Shown one piece after another: positions 22,546 through 33,010 of a stretch of DNA of 64,000 nucleotides. The notes under the pieces were generated by a model. That model did not search any database. It was not told where the DNA came from and was given only the letters and a program-made list of their open reading frames with translations. The stretch covers positions 77,512-141,511 of the forward strand of contig QLIY01000040.1 of assembly GCA_003260075.1 (NCBI GenBank), in the 5' to 3' direction. The DNA is from Phallusia mammillata. Its lineage: Eukaryota > Chordata > Ascidiacea > Phlebobranchia > Ascidiidae. Made by a program: the position numbers and the translations under genes. The number at the start of each line of letters is the position of its first letter. Positions within the stretch are counted from its first letter, which is position 1.

Positions 22546-23358
22546 CCAGTTGTTGACCTGTATTACTATTAGACAACGAATCGATCATTGTTTCCACAGC
22601 ATAAAATGTTATCGATCATTTGCACCCTTCACATACATCCGTTGTAACTTGTAATAAATAAATGGACAATATCCGTGTACACGGGTGTGCATGTGGTTTA
22701 GGGGTCCTGCTGCTGTATGTACGGAGCAAATGTATTAATTGCATGCTACCAAAGATAAACAAGTATTTGAGTTCAGTAAACGGCGTTTGAAATTAGTAAT
22801 GAAAACGTCAGTAAACTGCGTGGAACTTTAGCAACATAACTTATATATAAGTTTGGCATTACGTAACCCGCCACCATTGTGTGAAAACTGTTTGTTTAGA
22901 AACGGAAGAGCAAAACGATTATAATACGACTGCAGCTGCAAACAATCAAACGGATTAAAGGGTAAATCTTTGTTCGCAAAACTTCAGCAGAGCCACGATA
23001 CATATGGCCGCACAAACAATCAAAAAGAGCAGCAACTCCTTAGTGGCGGATTGGCGTTCCTTGGGTAAAAACTTGTATACAATTAACTAGTGCGCCATGT
23101 TTGGCAAGGTCCGATCCAGCATGTAGTTGAGATCATAACAGCTGGACTACGGTTTGCGGGAAGTTATGTCTCATCTAATGCAAAACACTACGCAAGTTAG
23201 AAATTGTTTAGCCAAAGGTACCTGAGAGAGAATTTTTGTTCACAAGCACAACACACCTAAACTAAGCAGTAACAAAAACTTATTCTTTTTAGCCTTATTT
23301 TAAGTACATTGTTATGCAGCATTTGGGCAAAAAATTAGGACGAATATAACAAGGCAAC

Positions 23359-24795
23359 ATGTTGAACAATATCACCAACAAAGAAACGGACACACAGTTA
23401 TACAAAAGACGATGGCTGTTCTTGGGCATTCTGACGCTGTTACAAATACTATGTGGGATATCGTATTCTGCTTTTGGCCAGATCAGCAACTTTTTTGTTG
23501 CCTACTTTAGGGTTGGTTACGCCCAAGTGGACTGGATGACAATAGCTTTTAACATTGCACCCATATTTACCACTTTACCTTTAGCTTGGCTGCTGTTTAA
23601 ACAAGTTATGGGGTTGAAAGTTCTTGCCATTATTTGCGCAATATCAGTAGCAGTGGGGTTTTCTTGTATTGCGATTTCTTTGGCCGGTTCGTCACTTTTT
23701 GGAATCGGCGTCATCGGACAAACAATCAACGGCTTTGCAGCACAAATTATTACTGCAATTCCACCAGTGTACGCAACCTTGTGGTTCCCTGAAAACGAAG
23801 TAGGAACAGCAATTGGGATTATTTCGATGGGTTTGTACATCGGTAACCTTGTAGGTCTTATTGTGCCATCGCACCTTATGAAGCTAAGAATGAACAACTT
23901 GACTTCTGCGGACAAGCGATACTGGATGGTAAAAAATAAATACACTTTGATTTGGATCTACTGTGTTTGCATCGCAATAGCAACATCTGTTGGCGTTGTC
24001 CTTGCAATTTTCGGAACAGATCTACCACCTAAACCCCCTACCGTGGCCCAAAAACTTAAAAGAAATCAGACTCCTTCAGATCTCAACTGGCCTGCGTTCT
24101 GGTCCCAGACAAAAACAATCTTCACAAACCGCACTTTCATTTTGGGCACTTTGGTATTTGGATTAATTTTCCAAGGCACCACCGGCGAATTCACGATGAT
24201 GTCACAAATTATTCAACAGTTCGCGGAGGCGAAGGGGCTCTCCCTGAAGCATGACGTCATAGGTGTGTACGTCATGTGTTTCTACTCAGTTGGAAACGTG
24301 GTTGGGACGTTGATTGGAGGCAAATTGGTCGACAAGTACAAGCGGTACGACCGTCTGTCGATAGCCAGCAGCCTGGCGTCGTTTCTAGCCGCTGTAATTG
24401 TAACACTAGGGGTCGTCTTTGCGCGGTACATCATGCTGTACGCCGGAAATTTTCTGTTAGGCTTGTTTGGGCAAATTACCATGGTGGTTGTGTACGACAT
24501 ATCAACCCAGCAGACGTATCCCATTGATGAGACGGTGGTTAGTGTTTGGCTGATCGGTGTCTTGGCGCCATTCGGAATATTTTTTGGCGAAATCTCCCGA
24601 GTAATATTTAATTCGCTCGGCGGCATAGCGGTTGTGGTATTTCAGAATGTAAGTTTTTTGATGGCTCTGATTCTGACTTTCTTTTTTTCGCCCGTATACG
24701 GACGCTTCGACGTTCTTGAGAATCCAAATCTCAGTGAAGTAGACGAAGTGGCAGAATCGGCAAAATTGATCAATGACACACGCGAAAATAAATGA
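23359..24795 (+). CDS. SLC49-like 12-helix transporter 1
   Basis: Intact single-exon gene, 478 residues. The family signature runs throughout: YKRRW at 15-19 before helix 1, QVDWM at 56, LPLAWLLF at 73, GQTINGFAAQ at 120, LWFPENEVGTA at 141, LPPKPPTVAQ at 222 in the loop between helices 6 and 7, the MFS loop motif GGKLVDKYKRYDR at 320, and QTYPIDE at 385. These are features of the SLC49 group of the major facilitator superfamily (FLVCR1/2, MFSD7, DIRC2). Known members move heme, choline or related small molecules across membranes; the substrate here is unknown. Twelve membrane helices can be laid out. The start is the only upstream ATG giving the family N-terminus. It is convergent with the next gene on the minus strand. 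Confidence 0.9.
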   Translation: MLNNITNKETDTQLYKRRWLFLGILTLLQILCGISYSAFGQISNFFVAYFRVGYAQVDWMTIAFNIAPIFTTLPLAWLLFKQVMGLKVLAIICAISVAVGFSCIAISLAGSSLFGIGVIGQTINGFAAQIITAIPPVYATLWFPENEVGTAIGIISMGLYIGNLVGLIVPSHLMKLRMNNLTSADKRYWMVKNKYTLIWIYCVCIAIATSVGVVLAIFGTDLPPKPPTVAQKLKRNQTPSDLNWPAFWSQTKTIFTNRTFILGTLVFGLIFQGTTGEFTMMSQIIQQFAEAKGLSLKHDVIGVYVMCFYSVGNVVGTLIGGKLVDKYKRYDRLSIASSLASFLAAVIVTLGVVFARYIMLYAGNFLLGLFGQITMVVVYDISTQQTYPIDETVVSVWLIGVLAPFGIFFGEISRVIFNSLGGIAVVVFQNVSFLMALILTFFFSPVYGRFDVLENPNLSEVDEVAESAKLINDTRENK

Positions 24796-25771
24796 TTATT
24801 ATCAGTGATCGATGTTGCTAAGTCACATGTTTTTTTTATGTTCGTAAAGCATAAAGTTACGAGTCTATAGTCTACACACATAACGAATTTTTGGAATCGT
24901 ATGAGTAAGCTCCATTTTTCAAACAAAATGAAATACAAAGTTACACACAAACTAATTTGATTACTTAACTGTTTCTGGTTAAACCAAAATCAAACTCTTG
25001 TTTAGGTAAACTAAAAACTCAACGACAACAAGCAACGACAACAAACATTAGACAGGGTTTATATTTTTAATGCTATACTTTGTTTCAGGTCTTTTTGCGA
25101 TTGTTTTATATGTTTACCCTCTTTATGCACTTTTAGGGAAATGCATCACAGTTATTTCTTCGGAACATCCTTAACTTTGCATTTTATAAATACAATAAAA
25201 GTTTTCACTACATGTAAAAACATTTTTTGTGTGTGATGTGTGAGAACAAGAACATCATCTAAAATTTGAATTACTACAATATTTGCACGTTGATACGAAA
25301 GCACTCAATCCAAGGTAGAGAAGACACACGTTGTCAATACCTTATCAATCATGCTTGCTATGAAGGATATGTTTCTTTTATTTCGTTAGCAAACGATGTT
25401 GCGAACATGTTGAGTAATTTGGAGATGTATATAACAATAAACGGAAACTATGGCAAAGGCAATCTCCTTCAACGTTCAAACAATTAATACACACGTCAAT
25501 ATGTCTGGTGTTGAAAACAATCTTCCGTGATCAAATGCTGAAAGTGCATTTTACGCAAAAATAACATTGCTGTTATAATCGCGGTGTCAACAAATTTAAA
25601 TACACGTGCACGATATTTAAAGCCAACTCTGTGAACGCAGAAATGCAATGTCATTTGAATCTTGGCGTAATTTTAATTTGGTTGGAACTACTTCAATGCA
25701 GAAGTTCACACAAACATCGTCATCATCGAACCTAAACGTACGACGTTTAAGAGTTGCATGGGACAGGGTCT
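24796..25771. other. Spacer between convergent transporters 1 and 2
   Basis: Two 3' ends face each other. AATAAA-like signals occur near 25194 (plus). No further gene is seen; the ORFs at 25266 and 25648 are featureless, and the latter overlaps the end of transporter 2. Confidence 0.5.
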
Positions 25772-27208
25772 TTATTCCACGTTACCATGTTGAACTAGAG
25801 CTTGTCTTTCTAAGACCCGAGTATTTTCATTTTGATCCGATTCCGAAGATTCTTCGACATCCAATCGCCCATATTCAGGTGAAAATAAAAAGCACAACGC
25901 AGCACCAACAGCAAAACTTCCACTTTGAAACAAAAGGACTCCAGTTCCACCAAAGGATTTAAATATTAAACGACCAATTGGGCCATAGAAAAGCCCAAAA
26001 GGAACTGCGATGCCTATCAACCATATGCTGACAAACGTTTCATCAACAGGATAAGTGTGTTGTGTTGTCATATCGTAAATAGTTACCAAAGAGATCTGGG
26101 CGAAAACTCCCAGCAAAGCATTCCCAACGTAAAGCAACTGGTAAACAGCAAAAACGGATCCCAATAAAATGATTAGTGTGGATAAGAAACACAGAAAAGT
26201 GCCAACTATGCTCAGGGTATCGTAATGTTTCAGTTTGTCGACTAGTTTACCTGCAATTACGGCACCAACAGCATTTCCCAATGAATTGAAACACATTGTA
26301 AATGAACCAACAATAGAAGGTTTCAAAGTCAAATGGCTTCTGTTAGAAAATTCTCGAACTATTTGTGACATCATAGTGGTTTCCACAATGGGTGTTTGAA
26401 AGACAATGGCAAAAACCAACGTCCCGCAAAGAAATGTTCTGCTGGTCAAAAGAAATCTTATTTGCAACCAAAATTTAGTTGAAGTTCGGTTTTTAGCAAA
26501 CTCTTCGGAGCATCGTTTGTTCTTCTGTGCAATAGTTGGTGGTTTCGGTGGAAAATTTGTCACAAAAATGCAAATAAACAAGCCCAGACCAGCTGCCACA
26601 AAAACACACGTGCTATAGATCCAAATCAATGCATATTTGTCCTGTTCTTTCCAACGCATAGAAGTGGAATTTGCATTGCCATGGACTAACGAATAAGTAG
26701 GAACCAACAAGCCTATAAAGTTACCAATGTACGTGCCCATTGAAGTGACACCAATAGCTGTTCCAACTTCATTTTCAGGGAACCACAAAGCAGCGAAGGT
26801 CGGTGGGATCGTCATCACCAGTTGTCCAGAAATTCCACCAACTGTTTGACCGATCACGCTCAGAGCAAACAAAGACCCGTCGGTCATGGAAATAGCAAAA
26901 CAAGCAAATGCTATTACGCTGGTAGACGCACAAATGACAGCGATGCCTCGAAATCCTAACATGTTACGAAAGATAGTCCAAGACAATGGCAATGTCAAGA
27001 ATATCGGTGCCACGTTGATGGCCACAGTTAACCAGTCCACCTGTGTATAGGTTACGTTAAAGTAGGAAACAAAGAAGCTGCTTATCTGGCCAAACATGGA
27101 AAACGAGATCCCAGGAAAACACTGAAGCAATGTGAAAAACACCAGAAAAATCCATCGTCTTTTGTACCTTGTCAAAGTTTCTGTACTGTCTTCTCTGTAT
27201 TCCATCAT
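25772..27208 (-). CDS. SLC49-like 12-helix transporter 2
   Basis: Intact single-exon gene of 478 residues when started at the ATG at 27208 (MMEYRED...), which matches the short N-termini of its paralogues; an upstream in-frame start would add 11 residues. Carries YKRRW, QVDWLT, LWFPENEVGTA, FPPKPPTIAQ, AGKLVDKLKHYD and HTYPVDE. One of the more divergent members, closest in motif wording to copies 1 and 4. Expected in a membrane; substrate unknown. Confidence 0.9.
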   Translation of the reverse strand: MMEYREDSTETLTRYKRRWIFLVFFTLLQCFPGISFSMFGQISSFFVSYFNVTYTQVDWLTVAINVAPIFLTLPLSWTIFRNMLGFRGIAVICASTSVIAFACFAISMTDGSLFALSVIGQTVGGISGQLVMTIPPTFAALWFPENEVGTAIGVTSMGTYIGNFIGLLVPTYSLVHGNANSTSMRWKEQDKYALIWIYSTCVFVAAGLGLFICIFVTNFPPKPPTIAQKNKRCSEEFAKNRTSTKFWLQIRFLLTSRTFLCGTLVFAIVFQTPIVETTMMSQIVREFSNRSHLTLKPSIVGSFTMCFNSLGNAVGAVIAGKLVDKLKHYDTLSIVGTFLCFLSTLIILLGSVFAVYQLLYVGNALLGVFAQISLVTIYDMTTQHTYPVDETFVSIWLIGIAVPFGLFYGPIGRLIFKSFGGTGVLLFQSGSFAVGAALCFLFSPEYGRLDVEESSESDQNENTRVLERQALVQHGNVE

Positions 27209-28523
27209 TTTAAAGTTAACAACAACAACATATAGCTCCAAGTCAGTTTTGCAAGGCCTCCTTTCAAAGAAACATGACGTAGGCTACACGTCAAACAACG
27301 TCATACAATCACAAGAAAATCGGAGACATAACAAACAGTTACCTCCCTCTATGACCGTATGTATACTATAACAGCACTGCCTAAACCGTTTTTGTAGCTC
27401 ATATGCAGTGTATTGATTCCGGCAGGCCTCTCTGTTGAAAGAATGTTTGACACTCCTGTATATCCACAATCTTTCTGTGAATAATGAAGCCGTGTGGTTC
27501 ATTTCATAAACAAACAGTTTTAATGACCCACGTCCTGCTAAATATTTAGTCTCAAATATACAGCCGGTAAATCAGAAGTTTAAGCACAAATGATCCAATA
27601 AACTTACGAAGCTGGCCAAGAAACTTGTCCTAATTGTCCATATTGCCGCTGCGCCTCGACCCATATACATGTGAGAGCACAATAGACCACTTCTGTCGAA
27701 ACAGGATGTATAATTTGAAGTATATTCCGGGACGTTTGAATTGGTCACACGATTGATAGGCGTAGGTATCCTGCATTTAATCAGGCTATGCAACTGTATC
27801 GGTACTTTTAAAATGTTACTTAAACGTACAAGAAACTATAGGAAGTAGATTTGGAAGCGTAAAGGACCAGGTTAACACCAACAACTTTAGCCATGGTAAT
27901 GGTGTAGCAGCAGTTTCCTGTTTACAGCATGCGCTATTAGTATATGGTTGAATTGAATAAGTTCTTTGACTTGCGTATTACTTCACATATCTTGCTCTAT
28001 TTGCTATAACATTGTGATTCTCGTGATCCAAATTTTTGTCACACCCAACGATAGCCTATTATACTACCAACAGTGGTCCATGCAAGTAAAGTTAGTCCCG
28101 GAAGTATCCTGGGTTCGAATCCCGTGAACGACAAAGGGCAATTTTCAGTTCTCGGACTGCCGCCTGATTGTCGAAAAATACAATAATAATAAAGTTAGTC
28201 ATCTTTATGCTGAAATTACCAAAGTAGGTGAAAACAAGCTGCATAGAGCCAATAAATGATAAGCTGCACGGCTCTATGCTTTTACATATATACAGGTGAA
28301 AACAACTTATTGGTAAATTAAATATGCTTTCATGCCACAAGGCAAGCATAACGAGAGAACGCCATAGTTGTTGACGTTAACCGTTTACAAAGTATAAAAC
28401 ATGCTCTTACGCAGTATGACAAATGGTAGAATAGCAGCTACAGAACAATGGAAGATGCGAACATTTAAATACAAACAAGTGAGGTCAGGTAATGCTAAAC
28501 AAAGTTGATGAAATTCTGGACAT
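27209..28523. other. Spacer with a SINE
   Basis: Upstream region of transporter 2. Apart from the SINE at 28098-28189 nothing is recognised; the short minus ORFs show no family features. Confidence 0.5.
28098..28189 (+). mobile_element. 5'-truncated tRNA-type SINE
   Basis: Contains GGTTCGAATCCCG, a tRNA-like B-box and T-loop, and ends in a CAATAATAA-type tail. Flanked by the 11-bp direct repeat TAAAGTTAGTC (28087-28097 and 28190-28200), a target-site duplication typical of LINE-driven insertion. The A-box half is missing. Confidence 0.78.
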
Positions 28524-28969
28524 TTACTCCCAATCGGGTCGTTCCTGATCGATCAGAATTGAAGTTGTTTCCATATAGTCACTTCAACTTGCAGTTGAAG
28601 CAATGGCAATGCGTCCGTCAGGGCTACCATCTTTGTGCTTTAAAATGCGAGAACAGCAAAGCCACTAAAAGACTTGAAAAGAGCTCGGCCGATATCAGCA
28701 AACACAATTCCAGTGGGAAAACGAGGTTTGGTAGGAAGATCAGTTGCGAAAATTACCAGCATGATACCCACAATAGCGGAAATCAGTCAATGTATGCAAT
28801 ACACTTCAATAAATGTGATTTGAAAGTAAGCGACGCCCCCCCCCCAGTTGTTGATCTGCCCGAACGCTGCAAAAGCCACGCCTAACAACATTTACAACAG
28901 CGCCGGTGCAGCAAGAAACAACCAGCGTCTTCCATAAAGATGGGTGTCTTCACTTGTACAGCTTTTCGT
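28524..28969 (-). pseudogene. SLC49-like pseudogene, rearranged copy of transporter 4
   Basis: Closely follows the transporter at 34824-36244 in reverse orientation, but large internal parts are missing. The C-terminal end (28524-28730) jumps directly to the LPPKPP-loop region (to about 28780). After the 9-C run at 28836-28844 only the first helix and N-terminus remain (28845-28969). The start codon has become ACG (28967-28969). The homology continues into the 5' flank to about 29300. Part of the loss coincides with the C run, so assembly may contribute, but the lost start and the first deletion do not depend on it. Confidence 0.85.
28836..28844. other. 9-C junction inside pseudogene
   Basis: Separates two non-adjacent parts of the transporter pseudogene, so sequence is probably missing here. 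Confidence 0.6.
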
Positions 28970-29630
28970 TTTACCCGGTTGGTTTTCTGTCAAAAGCTTT
29001 TACTCTGTATAAAACTAAGAGAAATGAAAAAGCACCAATTTTAGCACCTTATGCAATTAAGGTGGAGTTTGACCAACCTCACAGCTTGTTATCCTTGGTA
29101 TTACTATTACTGTTAGCGTTTTAACCACATAACGTAATAATGTTAAAAAAATCTGCATGGCAGGAAAGACGCTGAGAGGAAAAGACTAGGCTTCGCAATA
29201 AAATGCAAAAAAGTCGCAACTGATTTCTGCTGTTTTTCGAAAGTTAAACTGATACTGTTTGACTATGTACTTTTTTCACGGACCTACAAAGTTCCTTAAA
29301 ACTAAAAATAATAGCCAGAAAAGTGAAATTTTACTTGTATCCAATTGTCGACACGTATGTCTAATTGTGCACCAAAATAAAGTGGGTCTCACCGGCTGGT
29401 GGAGCCGGGGATACCATACAAATACTTAAGCACACAAAAACTTTGCAGTGAGACAACAAAGTTGTCAGTTTATGAGTCAGTTTTTTTTGGTCATATTGAG
29501 CAGCATTTCCGTTATGAATTCCGTTCCAAATAAATCTGTAAGTTATGTATTCATTGTAAATGATGACGTTATTACGTAAAAGAAAAGCGCACTTGACTCA
29601 TTTTATTTCCCACGCAATTGTTTTAAAAGT

Positions 29631-30110
29631 ATACGTCATTTCATTTGAATTTAACGTCATGGGTGTGAACAATGTGTTACTAACCAGACGGTAGAAAGCC
29701 GTGTTCCTTGCAGTAGATATATTATCTACTATGATATTATCGCAAGTCGGTTCGGTATGAATCTTTTGAACAAAACGAGCTTATATCGGGCTTGCTTTAT
29801 ACCCGGCTATGGTGATGTCGTAATGTTACGCTGGTGAATCTTGCTTTCTGGCCTAAACCAATGGGGACTTTTTTTTACAAAAAGCTCCCCGGAAGGTTTT
29901 TTTGACTTTGTTTACGTCATTTCATTTGAGTTTGATGTCATGGCTGTGAACAATCCGTTCTCTAAACAGACGATAGAATGCCGTACCCTCTGCAGTTGAT
30001 ATATCATCCATACTATTGTTAGTCGGTTCGGTATGAACCTTAAGCTTTTAAAAAAAAACTAACTTAAATAGGGCTTGTTTCACCCTTAGCTACGTTTATG
30101 TTTTAATTCT
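29631..30110. repeat. Diverged tandem duplication, about 290-bp period
   Basis: 29631-29825 and 29918-30110 share TACGTCATTTCATTTGA, CAGACG, CAGT(A/T)GATATAT and GTCGGTTCGGTATGAA with many differences. This pair is older than the haplotype overlap that copies the second unit. Confidence 0.7.
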
Positions 30111-30672
30111 GTGTTGTAGTTTCAAAAGCATATGTAAGCTTCCTAGTTGTAGCAAGCACAGGTTGTAAGCGGATCTTGGCCGTAATAGTTCATTCCTGAT
30201 ACCTTTCCGAGACGCATTTTTGTAAACAAAGTCCCAAAAATTTTCGGCCAAACCTATTCGGGACTTCAGGAATGTAGCCCCCCCCCCCCGTTTTTTTGAC
30301 TTTGTTTACGTCATTTCATTTGAGTTTGATGTCATGGGTGTGAACAATCCGTTCTCTAAACAGACGATAGAATGCCGTACCCCCTGCAGTTGATATATCA
30401 TCCGCACTATATGGTTAGTCGGTTCGGTATGAACCTTAAGTTTTTTAAAAAAAACTAACTTAAATAGGGCTTGTTTCACCCTTAGCTACGTTTATGTTTT
30501 AATTCTGTGTTGTAGTTTCAAAAGCACATGTAAGCTTCCTAGTTGTAGCAAGCACAGGTTGTAAGCGGATCTTGGCCGTAATAGTTCATTCCTGATACCT
30601 TTCCGAGACGCATTTTTGTAAACAAAGTCCCAAAAATTTTCGGCCAAAACTATTCGGGACTTCAGGAATGTA
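29898..30672. repeat. Two about 380-bp copies joined by a 12-C run
   Basis: 29898-30277 and 30290-30672 are nearly identical around C at 30278-30289. An unmerged haplotype overlap is the likely cause. Confidence 0.82.
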
Positions 30673-30737
30673 CTTTAGGACCAAGATCCGCTTAGAACTG
30701 TGTGCTTGTTGCAAACTACAATTAGCAAGCTAACATA
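30527..30737. mobile_element. Fold-back MITE with long inverted arms
   Basis: Arms of about 60-70 bp: ATGTAAGCTTCCTAGTTGTA...GCGGATCTTGGCC on the left and GGACCAAGATCCGC...TAGCAAGCTAACAT on the right. A partial copy lies at 30127-30277 and a related element at 39297-39545. No clear target duplication. Confidence 0.65.
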
Positions 30738-30740
30738 TGC

Positions 30741-31387
30741 AAGCACTCTGACTGGTATAATCTGCCTTTTAATCATTCCTGGCAATACCACTATACCTTT
30801 TTCCCACGTAAAAACGTTACTAACACAAATCTGAATGACAGGAAGAAGAGATGCAACGGAAAAGAGCATGATTGACAATAAAAGGCAGCAGAGAAGCGAC
30901 AGATTGTATCAGTTTTAGAAAGATAAAATTATACTGTATGGTTGTGTACATATTTTACGTACCTCAAACATACCTTAAGACAAAACTAGCGAAGAAAAGA
31001 AAAATGAATAAAAATCATTTATTGTAATCAAGTATAAGGTTTGGTAATAATATAGCTTTTTGTTTATGTCAGATTGTTCGTAATTTAAAATAGTGTATTT
31101 GGTGCTTGAGATCCGATAAAAAACCCCCCCCCCCCAAGCACTCTGACTGGTATAATCTGCCTTTTAATCATTCCTGGCAATACTACTATACCTTTTTCCC
31201 ACGTAAAAACGTTACTAACACAAATCTGAAAGACAGGAAGAAGAGATGCAACGGAAAAGAGCATGATTGACAATAAAAACCCCCCCCCCATTTATTGTAA
31301 TCAAGTATAAGGTTTGGTAATAATATAGCTTTTTGTTCATGTCAGATTGTTCGTAATTTAAAATAGTGTATTTGGTGCTTGAGATCT
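30741..31387. repeat. Duplicate with two C-run junctions
   Basis: 30741-31123 is repeated in two pieces, 31136-31279 and 31290-31387, around C at 31124-31135 and 31280-31289. Confidence 0.78.
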
Positions 31388-31525
31388 GATAAAAAACCAA
31401 AACATTTAGTGTGATAACAAAAACGAAAGGAAAGAAATGTTTCATTTATTAACTTTAAATCTATGTTTTGGTATCAGATCTGCATTACTTATCGTATTTT
31501 GTTATGAAGGTTAGATAGCAATGTA

Positions 31526-32971
31526 ATGATGCTATCAAGCAGGAACATCAACAGTAATTTTGATGAGGAGACGAGACTTTACAAACGTCGTTGGTTCTTT
31601 CTTGTTCTGCTTTCACTAATACAGCTGCTTTCCGGCAGCTCGGGTGCTTTGTTTGGCCAAATCAACAACTTTTTTGTGGCATATTTTCATGTAACATATG
31701 CACAGGTAGATTGGATGACCATCATGTTTTATGCAGCTCCGATTCTTTCAGCAATTCCACTTTCTTTGCTATCATTTGGACATCTAGTCGGCTTCAAGTT
31801 TATCGCTGTATTTGCAGCAGCCACGAATGCATTTGGTTTCATATTGTTTGCGGTTTCTATGATAGACCATTATTTGTTTGCCGTCAGCATATTCGGCCAG
31901 TTGGTGAATGGAATTGCCAACCATGTGGTTACCATCGCACTACCTACATTTGCCGCTACTTGGTTTCCAGAGAACCAAATGGGCACGGCTATTGGAGTTA
32001 ATCTTGCTGGATACTATATTGGTGAAACAATTGGTCTGATAGTACCATCCCATACCATGACCCTAAAGTTTGGTAACAATACGCATTGCCATGGAGATAT
32101 TGAGCTAAACAACAACAGGCACGCATTAATCGTATTCTACAGCGTTTGTGCGGTGGTATCTGTTATTTCTGCAATTCTTTTGGGAATCCTAGCTACAGAT
32201 CTTCCTCCAAAACCGCCGACTCTTGCACAGCTGCTAAAGCGGAATTCTATGAAAGTCAGACCCGAGTGGCGAGAGTTTCGAAACCAGTTGAAAGTCATTT
32301 TTTCGAATAAAAGCTTTGTTTCAGCAATTCTGATTTTTAGTATCAACGGAATGTTACCCATGGTTGAATTTACTATGATGTCTCAGATTATTCGACATTT
32401 TAAACATAAAAAATCCATCATTCCAAATGCTGACATTATAGGCGTCTATGTTATGTGTTTCCTTACAGGTGGTTGCGTCTTGGGAACATTGTTAGGTGCA
32501 AAATTGGTAAATTTGTACAAAAAATACGACAGACTAATGATATTTAGTATGTTTTTATCTTTTCTATCGAGCATCGCAATATTGTTGGGTGTATACTTTG
32601 CTCAATACCATGTATTGTATGCTGGCAACGCATTGCTTGGAATATTTACTCAAATTGCACTAGTAATTATGTTTGACATCTCAATGCAGACAACTTTTCC
32701 TGTGGACGAAACATTTGTGGCCATTTGGTTAAGTGGATTAGCTTGTCCGACTGCAATATTTTACGGCGAAATTGGTCGAGTTCTTTTCAACACTCTGGGT
32801 GGATTGGCTGTTGTCACTTTTCAAAACATTGTATTTTTGTTTGGACTTGTTCTGGCGTGTTTTGTATCGCCACGAAACAGTCGTATTGAGGCTTCATTAA
32901 AAGGCGAATTATGCACTAAAGGCGACGAAATCCATTCTTTGTTGTGTGACCGTAGTCGTGAGCCGAAATAA
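31526..32971 (+). CDS. SLC49-like 12-helix transporter 3
   Basis: Intact single-exon gene, 481 residues, starting MMLSSRNINSNFDEETRLYK. Contains YKRRWFF, QVDWMT, WFPENQMGTA, LPPKPPTLAQ, GAKLVNLYKKYDR (Asn for the usual Asp of the MFS loop motif) and TTFPVDE. Nearly identical over long stretches to transporter 5 in the other arm, so the pair is recent or homogenised. Transport role inferred from family; substrate unknown. Confidence 0.9.
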   Translation: MMLSSRNINSNFDEETRLYKRRWFFLVLLSLIQLLSGSSGALFGQINNFFVAYFHVTYAQVDWMTIMFYAAPILSAIPLSLLSFGHLVGFKFIAVFAAATNAFGFILFAVSMIDHYLFAVSIFGQLVNGIANHVVTIALPTFAATWFPENQMGTAIGVNLAGYYIGETIGLIVPSHTMTLKFGNNTHCHGDIELNNNRHALIVFYSVCAVVSVISAILLGILATDLPPKPPTLAQLLKRNSMKVRPEWREFRNQLKVIFSNKSFVSAILIFSINGMLPMVEFTMMSQIIRHFKHKKSIIPNADIIGVYVMCFLTGGCVLGTLLGAKLVNLYKKYDRLMIFSMFLSFLSSIAILLGVYFAQYHVLYAGNALLGIFTQIALVIMFDISMQTTFPVDETFVAIWLSGLACPTAIFYGEIGRVLFNTLGGLAVVTFQNIVFLFGLVLACFVSPRNSRIEASLKGELCTKGDEIHSLLCDRSREPK

Positions 32972-33010
32972 ATTTATTAATTTATTATTAATAATTTATT
33001 AATTTATTTC
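32968..33010. repeat. AT-rich (TTTATTAA) repeat
   Basis: Runs of AATTTATTAATTTATTATT immediately after the stop of transporter 3; nearly self-complementary and absent after the stop of transporter 5. Confidence 0.55.

Larger units (their letters stand above)
21746..23358. other. Spacer between receptor block and transporter array
   Basis: Contains an ORF of doubtful status at 22036 and a C-run duplicate. A short terminal-exon-like peptide, GIVEPVVDLYYY then stop, follows an AG at about 22534. The segment near 21950-22000 (CACCTATCGAAA, GTGAGGTATGGTGTAA) recurs near 43150-43190 (inverted) and 43615-43660. Confidence 0.4.
28970..31525. other. Repeat-rich upstream region of transporter 3
   Basis: Holds the old 5' flank of the pseudogene, a diverged tandem duplication, C-run duplicates and fold-back elements, listed separately. 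No gene is recognised. Confidence 0.5.

Noticed and set aside
23517-23945. 142-residue minus ORF inside transporter 1
   Set aside because: Shadow ORF; similar antisense ORFs appear in all paralogues because their codons are shared.
28100-28135. tRNA gene
   Set aside because: Only the T-arm/B-box half is present, with a SINE tail and target duplication; no cloverleaf can be formed.
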